Shown: positions 41,555 to 51,251, counted from the stretch's first letter. The stretch: DNA of 64,000 nt from Actinophytocola xinjiangensis (GCF_001921215.1 NZ_MSIF01000006.1:310001-374000), one strand, 5' to 3'. The notes: generated by a model from the sequence alone, not told the origin. Translations and numbers: made by a program.

Positions 41555-43897
41555 ATGGCGCGGACGTTCAACGGGACCATCAACGTCGACGTCCGGGACT
41601 CGGTCCCGGACTGGGAGCCCTACCTGCAGCCCACCGCCCCGACCGACGCCCCGAACGTGCTGTACATCGTGCTGGACGACGTCGGCTTCTCGGCGATGCA
41701 ACCGTGGGGCGGTCTCATCGAGACACCCCACATCAACCGGCTCGCCAGCAACGGTCTGACGTACACCAACTGGCACACCACCGCGCTGTGCTCACCGACC
41801 CGGTCCTGTCTGATCACCGGCCGTAACCACACCACGAACGGGATGGCGTGCATCGCCGAGGCCACCACCGGGTTCCCCAACTCCAACGGGCACATCCCGT
41901 TCGAGTGCGCGACCATCGCCGAGGTCCTCGGCGAACGGGGCTGGAACACCTACCTGCTCGGCAAGTGGCACCTGTGTCCCGCCGACGAGATGAACCTGGC
42001 CTCCACCAAGCGGAACTGGCCGGTCGGGCGCGGCTTCGAACGGTTCTACGGCTTCCTCGGTGGCGAGACCAACCAGTGGTACCCGGATCTGGTGTACGAC
42101 AATCACCCGGTCGAGCAACCGTCCTGGCCGGAGGACGGCTACCACCTGACCACCGATCTCACCGACCGGGCCATCCAGTTCGTCCAGGACGCCAAGGCCA
42201 TCGCACCGGACAAACCGTTCCTCATGTACTTCGCCCCCGGCGCGACCCACGCGCCGCACCACGCCCCGAAGGAGTGGATCGAGAGGTTCCGGGGCCGGTT
42301 CGACGAGGGCTACGAGCGGTACCGCGAACAGGTGTTCGCGCGCCAGAAGGAACTCGGGATCCTCCCGGCGCACGCCGAACTGTCACCGATGAACACCTAC
42401 GCCGACGAGCGCGGCGCGGACGGCACGGAGTGGCCGCCGCTGGACGTGGTCCGGCCGTGGGACTCGCTGTCCGAGGACGAACGGCGGCTGTTCTGCCGGA
42501 TGGCCGAGGTGTACGCGGGTTTCCTCGCGCACACCGACCACGAGATCGGCCGGCTGCTCGACTTCCTGGAGAACTCCGACCAGTTGGCGAACACGATCGT
42601 GGTGTTGGTGTCCGACAACGGCGCCAGTGGCGAGGGCGGACCCAACGGCTCGGTCAACGAGAACAAGTTCTTCAACGGCATCCCCGACGACATCGAGGAC
42701 AACCTGCGCCAGCTCGACGAGCTGGGCTCGCCCGCCACCTACAACCACTACCCCGTCGGCTGGGCCTGGGCGTTCAACACCCCGTTCAAGATGTGGAAGC
42801 GCTACACGTTCGAGGGTGGCGTGGCCGACCCGATGATCGTGTCCTGGCCGCGCGGCATTCCCGCCAGGGGCGAGCTGCGCCACCAGTTCGTGCACGCGAC
42901 CGACGTGGTGCCCACGATCCTGGACTGTCTCGGCATCGAACTGCCGGCCGTGGTGAAGGGCTTCCCACAGGTCCCGATCGAAGGCGTGAGTTTCCGGTCG
43001 ACCTTCGCGGGTGACGACGTGCCGACGCCCAAGGAGACCGCGTTCTTCTCGATGCTCGGGTCCCGCGCCATCTGGCACCAGGGCTGGAAGGCCGTCGCCG
43101 TGCACCCGACGATCGCCGGGTGGGGCCACTACGACAAGGACCGTTGGGAGCTCTACGACACCGAGCACGACCCGACCGAGTCCCACGACCTCGCCACCGA
43201 ACACCCCGACCGGCTCCGGCAGCTGGTCAACCTGTGGTTCCACGAGGCCGGGAAGTACCACGGGCTCCCGCTGATGGACCTGACCGCCCGCGAGATCCTC
43301 GCCGACCCGGACCGGCCGCAGGTCGTGCCGGTCAGGGACCGGTACGTCTACCGGCCCGGCACCGCCGAGATCCCGGAGTCCGCCGCGGTCAACCTCCGCA
43401 ACCGCTCCTTCACGATCACGGCGCTGGTGCGGGTGGACTCGCCGGACGCCGAGGGCGTCCTGTTCTCCCAGGGCGCGTGCTTCGGGGGACACGCGCTCTA
43501 CGTCCGGGACCGCACCCTGCGCTACGTCAACAACTTCGCCGGGATCGACGAGCAGCTCGTCACCTCGACCGCCGAGATCCCGGTCGGCGACGTGGTGCTC
43601 TCGGCCGTGTTCGTCCGCGACGGTGACGGGCTGCCGACCACCGGCACCCTGTCGCTGCACGTCGGCGAGCAGAAGGTCGGACAGGCCAGGATCCGGACCC
43701 AGCCCGGCAACTTCTCGCTCGCCGGTGAGGGGCTCAACGTCGGCAAGGATCCCGGTGAGCCCGTCACCGGCGACTACCCCGGCAGCCGTCCGTACCCGTT
43801 CACCGGCGGCGTCGTCGACCAGGTGGTCGTCGACGTCGCCGGTACCCCGTTCCTGGACCTGGAGAAGGAGGCGGCCGCGATGATGGCGCGGGAGTGA
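41555..43897 (+). CDS. Arylsulfatase (type I sulfatase) with C-terminal extension
   Basis: Sulfatase of 780 residues. The formylglycine motif is C79-S-P-T-R83, which needs maturation by a formylglycine-generating enzyme. Metal ligands are seen in LDDVGF (Asp41, Asp42) and in VLVSDNGASGEGGPNGS. GKWHL and the His-rich THAPHHAP segment complete the site. The last 200 residues form an extra beta-rich domain (NLRNRSFTITALVRV, LFSQGACFGGHALYV) resembling a concanavalin-like or LamG fold. No signal peptide is seen, so it may act in the cytoplasm. It ends 4 bases from the convergent pectate lyase gene. Confidence 0.95.
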   Translation: MARTFNGTINVDVRDSVPDWEPYLQPTAPTDAPNVLYIVLDDVGFSAMQPWGGLIETPHINRLASNGLTYTNWHTTALCSPTRSCLITGRNHTTNGMACIAEATTGFPNSNGHIPFECATIAEVLGERGWNTYLLGKWHLCPADEMNLASTKRNWPVGRGFERFYGFLGGETNQWYPDLVYDNHPVEQPSWPEDGYHLTTDLTDRAIQFVQDAKAIAPDKPFLMYFAPGATHAPHHAPKEWIERFRGRFDEGYERYREQVFARQKELGILPAHAELSPMNTYADERGADGTEWPPLDVVRPWDSLSEDERRLFCRMAEVYAGFLAHTDHEIGRLLDFLENSDQLANTIVVLVSDNGASGEGGPNGSVNENKFFNGIPDDIEDNLRQLDELGSPATYNHYPVGWAWAFNTPFKMWKRYTFEGGVADPMIVSWPRGIPARGELRHQFVHATDVVPTILDCLGIELPAVVKGFPQVPIEGVSFRSTFAGDDVPTPKETAFFSMLGSRAIWHQGWKAVAVHPTIAGWGHYDKDRWELYDTEHDPTESHDLATEHPDRLRQLVNLWFHEAGKYHGLPLMDLTAREILADPDRPQVVPVRDRYVYRPGTAEIPESAAVNLRNRSFTITALVRVDSPDAEGVLFSQGACFGGHALYVRDRTLRYVNNFAGIDEQLVTSTAEIPVGDVVLSAVFVRDGDGLPTTGTLSLHVGEQKVGQARIRTQPGNFSLAGEGLNVGKDPGEPVTGDYPGSRPYPFTGGVVDQVVVDVAGTPFLDLEKEAAAMMARE

Positions 43898-43901
43898 GCG
43901 G

Positions 43902-45446
43902 TCAGCCGAAGGTCACCACCAGGCGGCCGTCCGAGGCGAAGGACCAGCGGAGGGACCCGGTGTAGGCCGAGCAGCGGGAGCCGTTCGAGCCGGACCAGAA
44001 CTGGTTGGAGCTGTCACTGTTGCCGATGATCCGGTCGTTGGAGCCGCTGTCGCAGGAGGTGTTGCCGCGGAAGACCGACGAGCCGCCGTCGAAGTTGAAG
44101 TTGCGTTCCTCGTTGCCGACGCTCACGTTGTCCGACACGGTCATGGTGCCGAGGTTGCGGTTGTAGGTGAAGCCGTGTTTGCCGTTGCCGTGGGCGATCG
44201 AGCGGCGGATGACGTGGTTCACCCCGATGTCCTCGCCGCCGAGCTTGTAGCCGTTGCGGTCGCCGTTGCCGGCCTGCGAGCCGTCGGAGAGCGTGCCGTT
44301 GTCCAGCGCCAGGGAGTCCTCGATGGTCACCGCGCCGATGGGGCCGGTGTCGGACTTGGTGTACAGGTCGTAGCCGTCGTCGATGTTGTTGTGCGACACC
44401 GTGTACCGGAAGACGTTGCCGCCGCCGACGGTGAGTTTGGGGGCGAAGCCGTCGGCGTCCTCGCCGTCGGAGTCGGCGTTGTCGTGGGACACCGAGCTCT
44501 CGATGAGGTTGTTGGCCGGCCACTGGGACTGCGGGGTGTTCGAGGCCAGCCGGGACAGCTGCAGGCCGGTGTCGCGGTTGAACCGGGTCACCGTGCGGCG
44601 GATGATGTTGTTGCTGCCGGCGAGCAGGATCCCGTTGTCCCCGGCGCGTTCGACGACGATGCCGTGGATCGTCCAGTAGGAGCCGCCGATCACCAGGCCG
44701 CGGTTGGCGGTGTCCTCGCTCTGCGCCGAGAAGTTCAGTACCGGGGTCTCGTTCTGGTAGGCCGTGATGGTCTTGCGGGCCGAGGAGGTGCCGCTGTTGT
44801 TCTGCGCGATGGTGATCGTCTGCGTGTGCCGGTAGGTGCCGCCGCGCAGGTAGATCGTCCCGCCGGCGTCGACGCGGGTCAGCGCGGAGGTCAGCGTCGT
44901 CGGGTCGGAGATGGTGCCGGTGGCGCCGTCGGTCCCGCCGGGGGCGACGTAGAGCGTGTCGGCGGTCGGCGGCGGGGTGTCGTCGCCGGTGGTGAGGTCG
45001 AGCGCGTCGAGGTTGGGCAGGCCGGCGCTCGTGGTGGGGTTGAGCCGGATCGTGTTCGTGCCGGCGGTCGTGGCCACGGTGAACGTCCTGGTGGCCCAGG
45101 TGTCCCAGGTGCCGGTGCTCTCGAACGGCACGGACGCGACGGTGGTGCCGTTGACGACCAGGTCGGCCGGGCGGGTACTGGTGGTGCCGTTGGCGAACCG
45201 GACCTGGACCGTCGAGGTGCCGGCGGTGGCGGTCACCGTGAACTGGGCGTGGGCGCCGATCGCGTTGGTGCTGTTGCAGAAGCCGGTTCCGGTGTAGCCG
45301 GGCCAGTCGCTGTCGATGGTGCCGGTGCACACGGCCGGGGACGTCTCGGCCTCGTACCGGGTGGTGGCCGCTGCCGCCGCGCCGGGCGCCAGGACACCGA
45401 CGGTGCCGGCGACGGCGAGCACGGCAACGGGAACTCCGAGTCTCAT
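43902..45446 (-). CDS. Secreted pectate lyase, PL9-like parallel beta-helix with N-terminal carbohydrate-binding module
   Basis: Exported protein of 514 residues. A signal peptide precedes a CBM6/35-like module (about 28-155, TTRYEAETSPAVCTGTIDSDWPGYTGTGF...RLNPTTSAGLPNLDALDL). The catalytic part starts at TLYVAPGGTDGATGTISDPTTLTSAL and runs as a right-handed beta-helix rich in Asn and Gly turns (HDNADSDGEDADGFAPKL), the PL9 calcium/lysine region. It would cleave polygalacturonate by beta-elimination. A GGAGG site supports the ATG at 45444-45446, and a LacI-type operator lies upstream. Confidence 0.9.
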   Translation of the reverse strand: MRLGVPVAVLAVAGTVGVLAPGAAAAATTRYEAETSPAVCTGTIDSDWPGYTGTGFCNSTNAIGAHAQFTVTATAGTSTVQVRFANGTTSTRPADLVVNGTTVASVPFESTGTWDTWATRTFTVATTAGTNTIRLNPTTSAGLPNLDALDLTTGDDTPPPTADTLYVAPGGTDGATGTISDPTTLTSALTRVDAGGTIYLRGGTYRHTQTITIAQNNSGTSSARKTITAYQNETPVLNFSAQSEDTANRGLVIGGSYWTIHGIVVERAGDNGILLAGSNNIIRRTVTRFNRDTGLQLSRLASNTPQSQWPANNLIESSVSHDNADSDGEDADGFAPKLTVGGGNVFRYTVSHNNIDDGYDLYTKSDTGPIGAVTIEDSLALDNGTLSDGSQAGNGDRNGYKLGGEDIGVNHVIRRSIAHGNGKHGFTYNRNLGTMTVSDNVSVGNEERNFNFDGGSSVFRGNTSCDSGSNDRIIGNSDSSNQFWSGSNGSRCSAYTGSLRWSFASDGRLVVTFG

Positions 45447-45465
45447 GAATAACCTCCAAGGCGCG

Positions 45466-45479
45466 GGAAAGCGCTTGCC
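45466..45479. promoter_or_regulatory. LacI-type operator upstream of the pectate lyase gene
   Basis: GGAAAGCGCTTGCC is palindromic around GCGC apart from one pair and matches the AGCGCT core used by many actinomycete sugar-responsive LacI proteins. It lies 20-33 bases before the pectate lyase start, between promoter and ribosome site, so binding would repress. Confidence 0.6.
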
Positions 45480-45667
45480 TTCGACGTTATGCAGGCACCC
45501 GAACAGGTGTCAATCGACGCCGCCGTGGACAATGACGTCCACGGCGGCACCCGTCACCGATCCGCGACACCACCGCTGGCCTGGGAGTTCGACATGATTC
45601 GACGCCCCGATGACGGAATTCTCTGCGTCCACACCGGACCTGTCGGACGGAATCGTCCACCCTCCGG

Positions 45668-47278
45668 TCAGTGTTCGGGGCGGTCCCGGGGAAGAATGCT
45701 CTCCTGGTGGTCGAGTTCCCGTTCCAGGATCCGCAGATCGGCGTCCAGGAGCTGACCCGAATCCCGCCAGCTCAACATTTCCTCCCGTTCGGCGGCGATC
45801 ATCTCCCGTCGGGCCATCAGGCCGTGGTGGTAGTCGGTGTCCACCGGGAGCTCGTCGTCCTCGGCCGAGGACAGGTGCTCGACCCGGCTGGTGTAGCGCT
45901 CCAGGCGCAGCTGGGCCGACTGGCGCAGCGGCTCGGTCGCCGGCGCGAGGTCCGGGTCCTCCTCGACCAGGTCGTCCAACCGCGCCAGCGCCGCCTCGAC
46001 GGCGGCGACCCGCGCCTGGTTGCGGGTCAGCGCCCGCGCGACGTCGGTCCCGGGGATGCGCAGCCGGCGCAGCAGCGGCGCGAACGTCAGACCCTGGCCG
46101 ATCAGCGTCACCAGCACCACCACATACGCGCAGAACAGCAGCAGGTCCCGGTTCGGCACGTCCACCGGCACGATGTACGCGGCCGCCAGGGTGATCACGC
46201 CCCGGGTGCCGGCCCAGCTCAACGCCAGCAGCTCCCGGCCCGACAGCGGCGGGTTGCCCGGTTTCGGGTCACCGCCCAGCCGCGCGTGCATCCTGGTCGG
46301 CAGGTGCGCGCTGGCCAGCAGCCACAGCGGGCGCACGCCCAGCACGATGACCGTCGTCACGGTCGCGGCGATCACCACGGTGCCCGGCTCGTAGACCTTG
46401 AGGTCGGCCACCAGACCGGGCAGCTGCTGTCCGATGAGGACGAACACGTAGCCCTCCAGCAGGTACTCCACGAACCGCCACACCGCGCGCTTCTGCAGCC
46501 GGGCGCCGCTGGACTGCAGGTAGGGGTTGCGGTGGCTGAGCCACAGCCCGGCGACCACGACCGCCAGGACCCCGGAGACGTGCAGCTCCTCGGCGACCAG
46601 GAACGTGGCGAACGGTGTCGCCAGCGACAGCGCGTTGTCGATCAGCGAGTCGGTGATGAACCGGCGCAGCCAGGTCATCAGCAGCGCCACCACCATGCCG
46701 ACGGCCAGCCCGCCGGCCGCCACGAGCAGGAACTGCCCGACCGCGCCGGCCGGCGAGAACGAACCACTCACCGCCGCCGCCACCGCGACCTTGAGGATCG
46801 TCAGCGCGGTCGCGTCGTTGAGCAGCCCCTCCCCCTCGACGATGGTGATCAGCCGGGGCGGCAGCCCCGCGCGGCGGCCGATGGCCAGCGCGGCCACCGG
46901 GTCCGGCGGGGCGACGGCCGCCCCGATCGCGACGGCGACACTGAGCGGCACGGCGATCACCGCGCTCAACCCGAACCCGACCGCCAGCGCGGTCACCACC
47001 ACCAGGAACACCGACAGCCCGACGACCGTGCGCGCGTTGCGACGCAGACCCATCAGGCTCGACTGCAACGCGGCCGCGTACAGCAGCGGCGGGATGATCA
47101 GGTAGAGCACGATCTCCGGATCGAGCTCGAGGGTGGCGCCCGGCAGTGGCAGGTAGCCGTAGCCGATGCCGGCCACCACCAGGAGAATCGGGGCGGGAAG
47201 GCCGGTCCGGTCGGCCACCGCGTGAGCCAGCATCACCACGGCCAACCCACCGAGTACCAGCGCTAACGTCGCGATCAT
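45668..47278 (-). CDS. CPA1-family Na+/H+ antiporter (NhaP type)
   Basis: Membrane antiporter of 536 residues with about twelve helices and a cytoplasmic helical tail of some 120 residues. The CPA1 core is clear: AVAPPDPVAAL, EGEGLLNDATALT with the ion-binding ND, and SWAGTRGVITLAAAYIVP. It exports Na+ in exchange for protons. The ATG at 47276-47278 follows the NhaA-fusion gene on the same strand after a 44-base gap, so two antiporters of different families may share a transcript. Confidence 0.93.
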   Translation of the reverse strand: MIATLALVLGGLAVVMLAHAVADRTGLPAPILLVVAGIGYGYLPLPGATLELDPEIVLYLIIPPLLYAAALQSSLMGLRRNARTVVGLSVFLVVVTALAVGFGLSAVIAVPLSVAVAIGAAVAPPDPVAALAIGRRAGLPPRLITIVEGEGLLNDATALTILKVAVAAAVSGSFSPAGAVGQFLLVAAGGLAVGMVVALLMTWLRRFITDSLIDNALSLATPFATFLVAEELHVSGVLAVVVAGLWLSHRNPYLQSSGARLQKRAVWRFVEYLLEGYVFVLIGQQLPGLVADLKVYEPGTVVIAATVTTVIVLGVRPLWLLASAHLPTRMHARLGGDPKPGNPPLSGRELLALSWAGTRGVITLAAAYIVPVDVPNRDLLLFCAYVVVLVTLIGQGLTFAPLLRRLRIPGTDVARALTRNQARVAAVEAALARLDDLVEEDPDLAPATEPLRQSAQLRLERYTSRVEHLSSAEDDELPVDTDYHHGLMARREMIAAEREEMLSWRDSGQLLDADLRILERELDHQESILPRDRPEH

Positions 47279-47322
47279 GCCCGTATTCTCACGTTCGTGC
47301 ACCGGCGGCCGGGCAGCCGGGG

Positions 47323-49929
47323 TCAGCGCAGCGCGGCCAACTCCTCGGTCGACGGGTTGCGCAGGATCGTCCTGTCCCGCCAGATCACCACCGGCAGGTC
47401 CTCGGGGTCGACGTCCAGGTCGTCCAGCAGGCCGGCCGCCCCGGAGTCCTCGTCGATGTCGGCGAAGTGGTCGACCAGGCCGTTGTCGGCCGCCCACGCG
47501 CGCAGCCGCCGGGTGTCCTCATCCGGCGCGCGGCCGATGATCCGCAGGTCGGGGACGGCCTCCAGGTAGCGGGAGCGGCGCAGCAGCATCGCCCGCAGCA
47601 CCACCTCGTGCAGGCCGGCGGACTCGGTGAACGCGGCGTGCAGCGCCGGCGGGGTCAGCTCGATCACCTCGGCCTCGGTCGTGGCCAGCGCGGTGATCAC
47701 CGGCGACTGGCCGGCGAACAGGCCCAGCTCGCCGACGAACCGGCCGGGACCGCTGACCGCCCGCACGTGCTCGGCCGGGCCGCCGAGGTCGTCGACGGTG
47801 GCCACCGTGCCGTCGGTGATGACGTGGAAGTTGTAGCTGGGGTCGCCCTCGGCGAACAGGATCCGGCCGCGTTCGACCCGGCGGCGGGTGCCGTGCCGGT
47901 CGAGCACGGCCAGGTGTTCCTCGCTCAACGTCGGATAGGTGCTGTCGTCGGCGGTGAGCCGGTCGGCACCGGCCGGGATCTTCTCCGGCGGCACGACCGA
48001 GGTCCTGGTGACCGGGTCGGGCAGCAGCACCACCGGGCGGGGGCCGGGCGGGGGTGCGGTCTCGCCGACGCTCTCCAGCAGCCGCGCCACCAGGGTGTCG
48101 GCGTCGAACGGGCCGGTGTGCCGGCGCTCGCCGACGAAGAACGTCGGGGTGCCGCCGGCGCCGCTGGCCTCGGCCGACTCGGCGTCCTCGCGGACGTGCT
48201 CGGCGAACCGGCCGTCGCCGAGGTCGCGGGTGAACCGGGCGAGGTCCAGGCCGATGGCCGCCGCGTGTTCGACCAGCATCGGCGCCTTGAGCCGGTCCTG
48301 GTTGGCGTAGAGCCGGTCGTGCATCTCCCAGTACCTGCCCTGCGCGCCGGCCGCCTCCGCCGCCTCGGCCGCCAGCTCCGCCTTCGGGTGCACGTCGACC
48401 AGCGGCAGGTGACGGAACACGTAGCGCACCCGGTCGCCGAGCCGCTCCAGCACCTCGTCGACGGCGCCGGTCGCCCGCCCGCAGAACGGGCATTCGAAGT
48501 CGCCGTACTCGACCAGGGTCATCGGCGCGTCGACCGGGCCCCGGATGTGGTCGCGGTCGGGGTCCACGGGCGGCACCAGCGTCCCGGCGGTCCGGCCGTC
48601 CTGGCCGTGGCGCCGGTCGCCGAGCCGGAACAGGCCCCAGCCCAGCAGCGCGGCCAGCAGCGACGCGGCCAGCACACCGACCCTGGCCTGGTCGGCCAGC
48701 GGCGAGTCGCCCAGCGCGAGGTCCACGATGAACAGCGAGATGGTGAACCCGATCCCCGACAGCGCGGCGCCGCCGAGGACCTGGCCGGGGTTGAGCCCCC
48801 TGGCCATCGTGCCCAGCCGCAGCGCCACGGCCGCGTAGGCGCCGCCGGTGATGCCCAGCAGCTTGCCCAGCACCAGGCCGGCGATGATGCCGATCGTGAC
48901 CGGTGAGGTCACCGCCTCGGACAGGGTCTGCGAGCTGAGGCTGACACCGGCGTTGGCCAGCGCGAACAGCGGGACGATCAGGTAGCTGCTGTAGGGCTCG
49001 TAGAGCCGGTGCAGCCGGTCGGCGCTGGGCACCGACCGTTCGATGCCCAGCCGCGCGGCGCGCGCCAGCTCCGGACCGGGTGACTGGCTGAACGCCCTGG
49101 TCAGCCTGGCGGCCTCGGCGACCTCGTCGCGCCGGGGCGCGTAGGCCGGGGTGAACAGGGCGATCACCACACCGGCGATCGTCGGGTGCACCCCGGACTC
49201 GTACATCGCCACCCACACCGCGACGCCGAACACGAAGTAGGCCGGTCCGCGCCAGACCCGCAGGTAGCGCAGCCCCACCATGAGCCCCAGCCCGACCAGC
49301 GACACGATGAACGGCGTCAGCGACAGGTCCTCGGTGTAGAACAGCGCGATGATCGTCAGCGCGCCGACGTCGTCGGCGACGGCCAGGGTCAGCAGGAAGG
49401 TCCGCAGCGCGCCCGGACAGGCCGGGCCGACCAGGGCGAGCACGCCGAGCAGGAACGCGGTGTCGGTGGAGATCACCACACCCCAGGCCCGCGCGGCCTC
49501 GCCGCTGGGGTTGAACAGCAGGTAGACGGCGGCCGGCACGGCCAGGCCGGTGACCGCGGCGGCCAGCGGGACGGCGGCCGTGCGCCGGTCGGCGAGGTCG
49601 CCGACCACCAGTTCCCGCTTGACCTCCAGCCCGACGACGAAGAAGAAGAACACCATGAGCCCGTCGTTGACCCAGTGCCGCAGGTCCAGCGCCAGCTCGC
49701 CGCCGCCGAACCCGATCGACAGCTCGGTGTGCCAGAAGGCCTCGTAGGAGTCCGACCACGGTGAGTTCGCCCACAGCAGCGCGATCACGGTCGCGCCGAG
49801 CAGCAACCCGGCGGCGGCCGCCGGGTTGGCGAAGTAGTCCTTGAGCGGGCGGGCCAGCTGGGCCAGCACGTCGCGGGTACGGGAGGGTGTCGCGCCTTCC
49901 CAGTTCAGCTGGGGTGGGGAGGAACTCAC
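47323..49929 (-). CDS. nhaA: NhaA Na+/H+ antiporter fused to DsbA-like, cyclic-nucleotide-binding and thioredoxin-like domains
   Basis: One 868-residue frame carries four modules. Residues about 20-430 are NhaA with its key Asp156, Asp186 and Asp187 (VISTDTAFLLG, LAVADDVGAL). Residues about 445-620 are a DsbA/thioredoxin_4 domain with active site CPFC and the cis-Pro TPTFFVG. Residues about 655-775 form a cyclic-nucleotide-binding fold (GRILFAEGDPSYNFHVITDGTV, GRFVGELGLFAGQ). The last 85 residues (LRIIGRAPDEDTRRLRAWA...PVVIWRDRTILRNPS) resemble the redox-like spacer between a cNMP domain and thioredoxin reductase in other proteins, here without the reductase. NhaA-thioredoxin fusions are known; the added regulatory pair is unusual. 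The GTG start is within SSSPPQLNWEG. Confidence 0.9.
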   Translation of the reverse strand: MSSSPPQLNWEGATPSRTRDVLAQLARPLKDYFANPAAAAGLLLGATVIALLWANSPWSDSYEAFWHTELSIGFGGGELALDLRHWVNDGLMVFFFFVVGLEVKRELVVGDLADRRTAAVPLAAAVTGLAVPAAVYLLFNPSGEAARAWGVVISTDTAFLLGVLALVGPACPGALRTFLLTLAVADDVGALTIIALFYTEDLSLTPFIVSLVGLGLMVGLRYLRVWRGPAYFVFGVAVWVAMYESGVHPTIAGVVIALFTPAYAPRRDEVAEAARLTRAFSQSPGPELARAARLGIERSVPSADRLHRLYEPYSSYLIVPLFALANAGVSLSSQTLSEAVTSPVTIGIIAGLVLGKLLGITGGAYAAVALRLGTMARGLNPGQVLGGAALSGIGFTISLFIVDLALGDSPLADQARVGVLAASLLAALLGWGLFRLGDRRHGQDGRTAGTLVPPVDPDRDHIRGPVDAPMTLVEYGDFECPFCGRATGAVDEVLERLGDRVRYVFRHLPLVDVHPKAELAAEAAEAAGAQGRYWEMHDRLYANQDRLKAPMLVEHAAAIGLDLARFTRDLGDGRFAEHVREDAESAEASGAGGTPTFFVGERRHTGPFDADTLVARLLESVGETAPPPGPRPVVLLPDPVTRTSVVPPEKIPAGADRLTADDSTYPTLSEEHLAVLDRHGTRRRVERGRILFAEGDPSYNFHVITDGTVATVDDLGGPAEHVRAVSGPGRFVGELGLFAGQSPVITALATTEAEVIELTPPALHAAFTESAGLHEVVLRAMLLRRSRYLEAVPDLRIIGRAPDEDTRRLRAWAADNGLVDHFADIDEDSGAAGLLDDLDVDPEDLPVVIWRDRTILRNPSTEELAALR

Positions 49930-49938
49930 CCGCGGATG

Positions 49939-50319
49939 CTAACCGTCTTCGGGGTCCCGGCGCCTCGGCACGCGCGGGCCGGGTCGTCCCAGTTGGACAT
50001 GGGCGTCGGCGACCGCGCCCAGCCCCTCGACGGCGACGGCCTCGGCCTGGGTGAAGTCGGCCTCGGTGGTGGCCCTGGCGAGCAGCGAGCCGGCGGTGAG
50101 CCACCGTTCCCTGGCGGTGCGCAGCAGGGCGGCGGCGCGTTCGTCGGTGACGTGCTCGGGTCCGTCCTCGACGTAGTGGCCGAGCTGGTGGTAGCGGGAG
50201 CGGGCGGCGACCGCCTCGTCGTTGCTGGCCAGCGCGCGCTGCCGACGTCCGGTCAGCAGTGGGGTGAGCGCGCCGGCCGCCACCACCACGACCGCCACCG
50301 CGATCCACACCCAGCTCAT
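49939..50319 (-). CDS. Small single-helix membrane protein, last gene of a three-gene membrane operon
   Basis: Protein of 126 residues not recognised by function (DUF6403-like by length and pattern). One N-terminal helix (WVWIAVAVVVVAAGALTPLL) is followed by a cytoplasmic helical segment with RYHQLGHYVEDGPEHVTDERAAALL. The ATG overlaps the stop of the preceding gene (ATGA). It probably forms a membrane complex with the two upstream products. Confidence 0.72.
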   Translation of the reverse strand: MSWVWIAVAVVVVAAGALTPLLTGRRQRALASNDEAVAARSRYHQLGHYVEDGPEHVTDERAAALLRTARERWLTAGSLLARATTEADFTQAEAVAVEGLGAVADAHVQLGRPGPRVPRRRDPEDG

Positions 50320-51251
50320 CGTGCCGCCTCCTCGAGTTCGGTCAGTGCGCGTTCCGCCTCGGCCGGCGCGCCAGACTCGACCGTGGCCAGCAGGGCGACG
50401 TACCTGGCCGCCAGGTCGGCCTGCCGGCGCGCCGCCCTGGCGTTGTTCGGTGGCTCGGGGTGCAGGACGGTGTCGGCCAGCCGGTTGAGCCGCGCGTTGA
50501 TCCGCTCGGCGCGGGTGTGCGCGGCGGCGGTCCGGGAGCCCCGGCGGGCGACGAGCCCACCGGTGGCACGGACCAGGACGAACAGCGCGATCGTGCCGGC
50601 GACGATGCCGCCGAGGGCGAGCACGACCTGCCAGGCCTGCGGGGCGTCCGGGGTGGGCGGTGGGGGCACGACGATCCCCCGGCGCGGGACCCCGTTCGGG
50701 CTGTCGCGCATCGTGTAGTGGTCGAACGTGTACACGTATTCCTCGACCTCGGCGAACCGGTCGGTCTCGGTCACCCGGAAGTGGGTACCGAGGTGGACCC
50801 CGCCGACCACACCGCTCACGTAGTCCTGCGGGTCGACCGGGTTGGCGTCGTTGGCGAACTCCGGTCCGACGCAGTACTCGGCGTCGTACTCGCCCCGGTC
50901 GTCGAAGGCGTAGAGGATCACCACGGAGGTGGCGACCAGGTCGGCGATCTCCGCGCAGTGTTCGGCGCGCGGGTCGGTGACGTAGGTCGGGTCGTCGAGC
51001 AGCGGCTCGGCGAGGAGCACGACGACGATCGCCCGGTCGCCGATCAGCTCGCGGGAGCGCTGGGCGTCGATCAGGCCGGGCCCGCCGGGCTGTTCGTAGA
51101 CCGAGGTCGTGCGCAGGCCGTCGACGACCTCGCGCGCCAGGGCGGAGACCGGCTCGGGCGGGGAGGCGACACCGAAGACCAGCACGCAGCCGGCCACCCC
51201 GAGCACGACCGCGCCGACCAGCCAGCGCGGCACACCGAACCAGCGTTTCAT
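50316..51251 (-). CDS. Two-helix membrane protein of unknown function
   Basis: Protein of 311 residues with helices at about 10-30 and 206-228. An external domain of about 170 residues contains two cysteines (HCAE, YCVG) and ends in a Pro-rich linker (IVVPPPPTPDAP). The cytoplasmic tail is helical (RINARLNRLADTVLHPEPPNNARAARRQADLAARYVALLATVE). Its start and stop overlap both neighbours by four bases. I do not recognise a family. Confidence 0.72.
   Translation of the reverse strand: MKRWFGVPRWLVGAVVLGVAGCVLVFGVASPPEPVSALAREVVDGLRTTSVYEQPGGPGLIDAQRSRELIGDRAIVVVLLAEPLLDDPTYVTDPRAEHCAEIADLVATSVVILYAFDDRGEYDAEYCVGPEFANDANPVDPQDYVSGVVGGVHLGTHFRVTETDRFAEVEEYVYTFDHYTMRDSPNGVPRRGIVVPPPPTPDAPQAWQVVLALGGIVAGTIALFVLVRATGGLVARRGSRTAAAHTRAERINARLNRLADTVLHPEPPNNARAARRQADLAARYVALLATVESGAPAEAERALTELEEAAR

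Noticed and set aside
47323-49929. NhaA fusion as an assembly artefact
   Set aside because: No stop or frame change occurs between modules, and the linkers look like natural Pro/Asp-rich sequence. It remains to be confirmed by other genomes.
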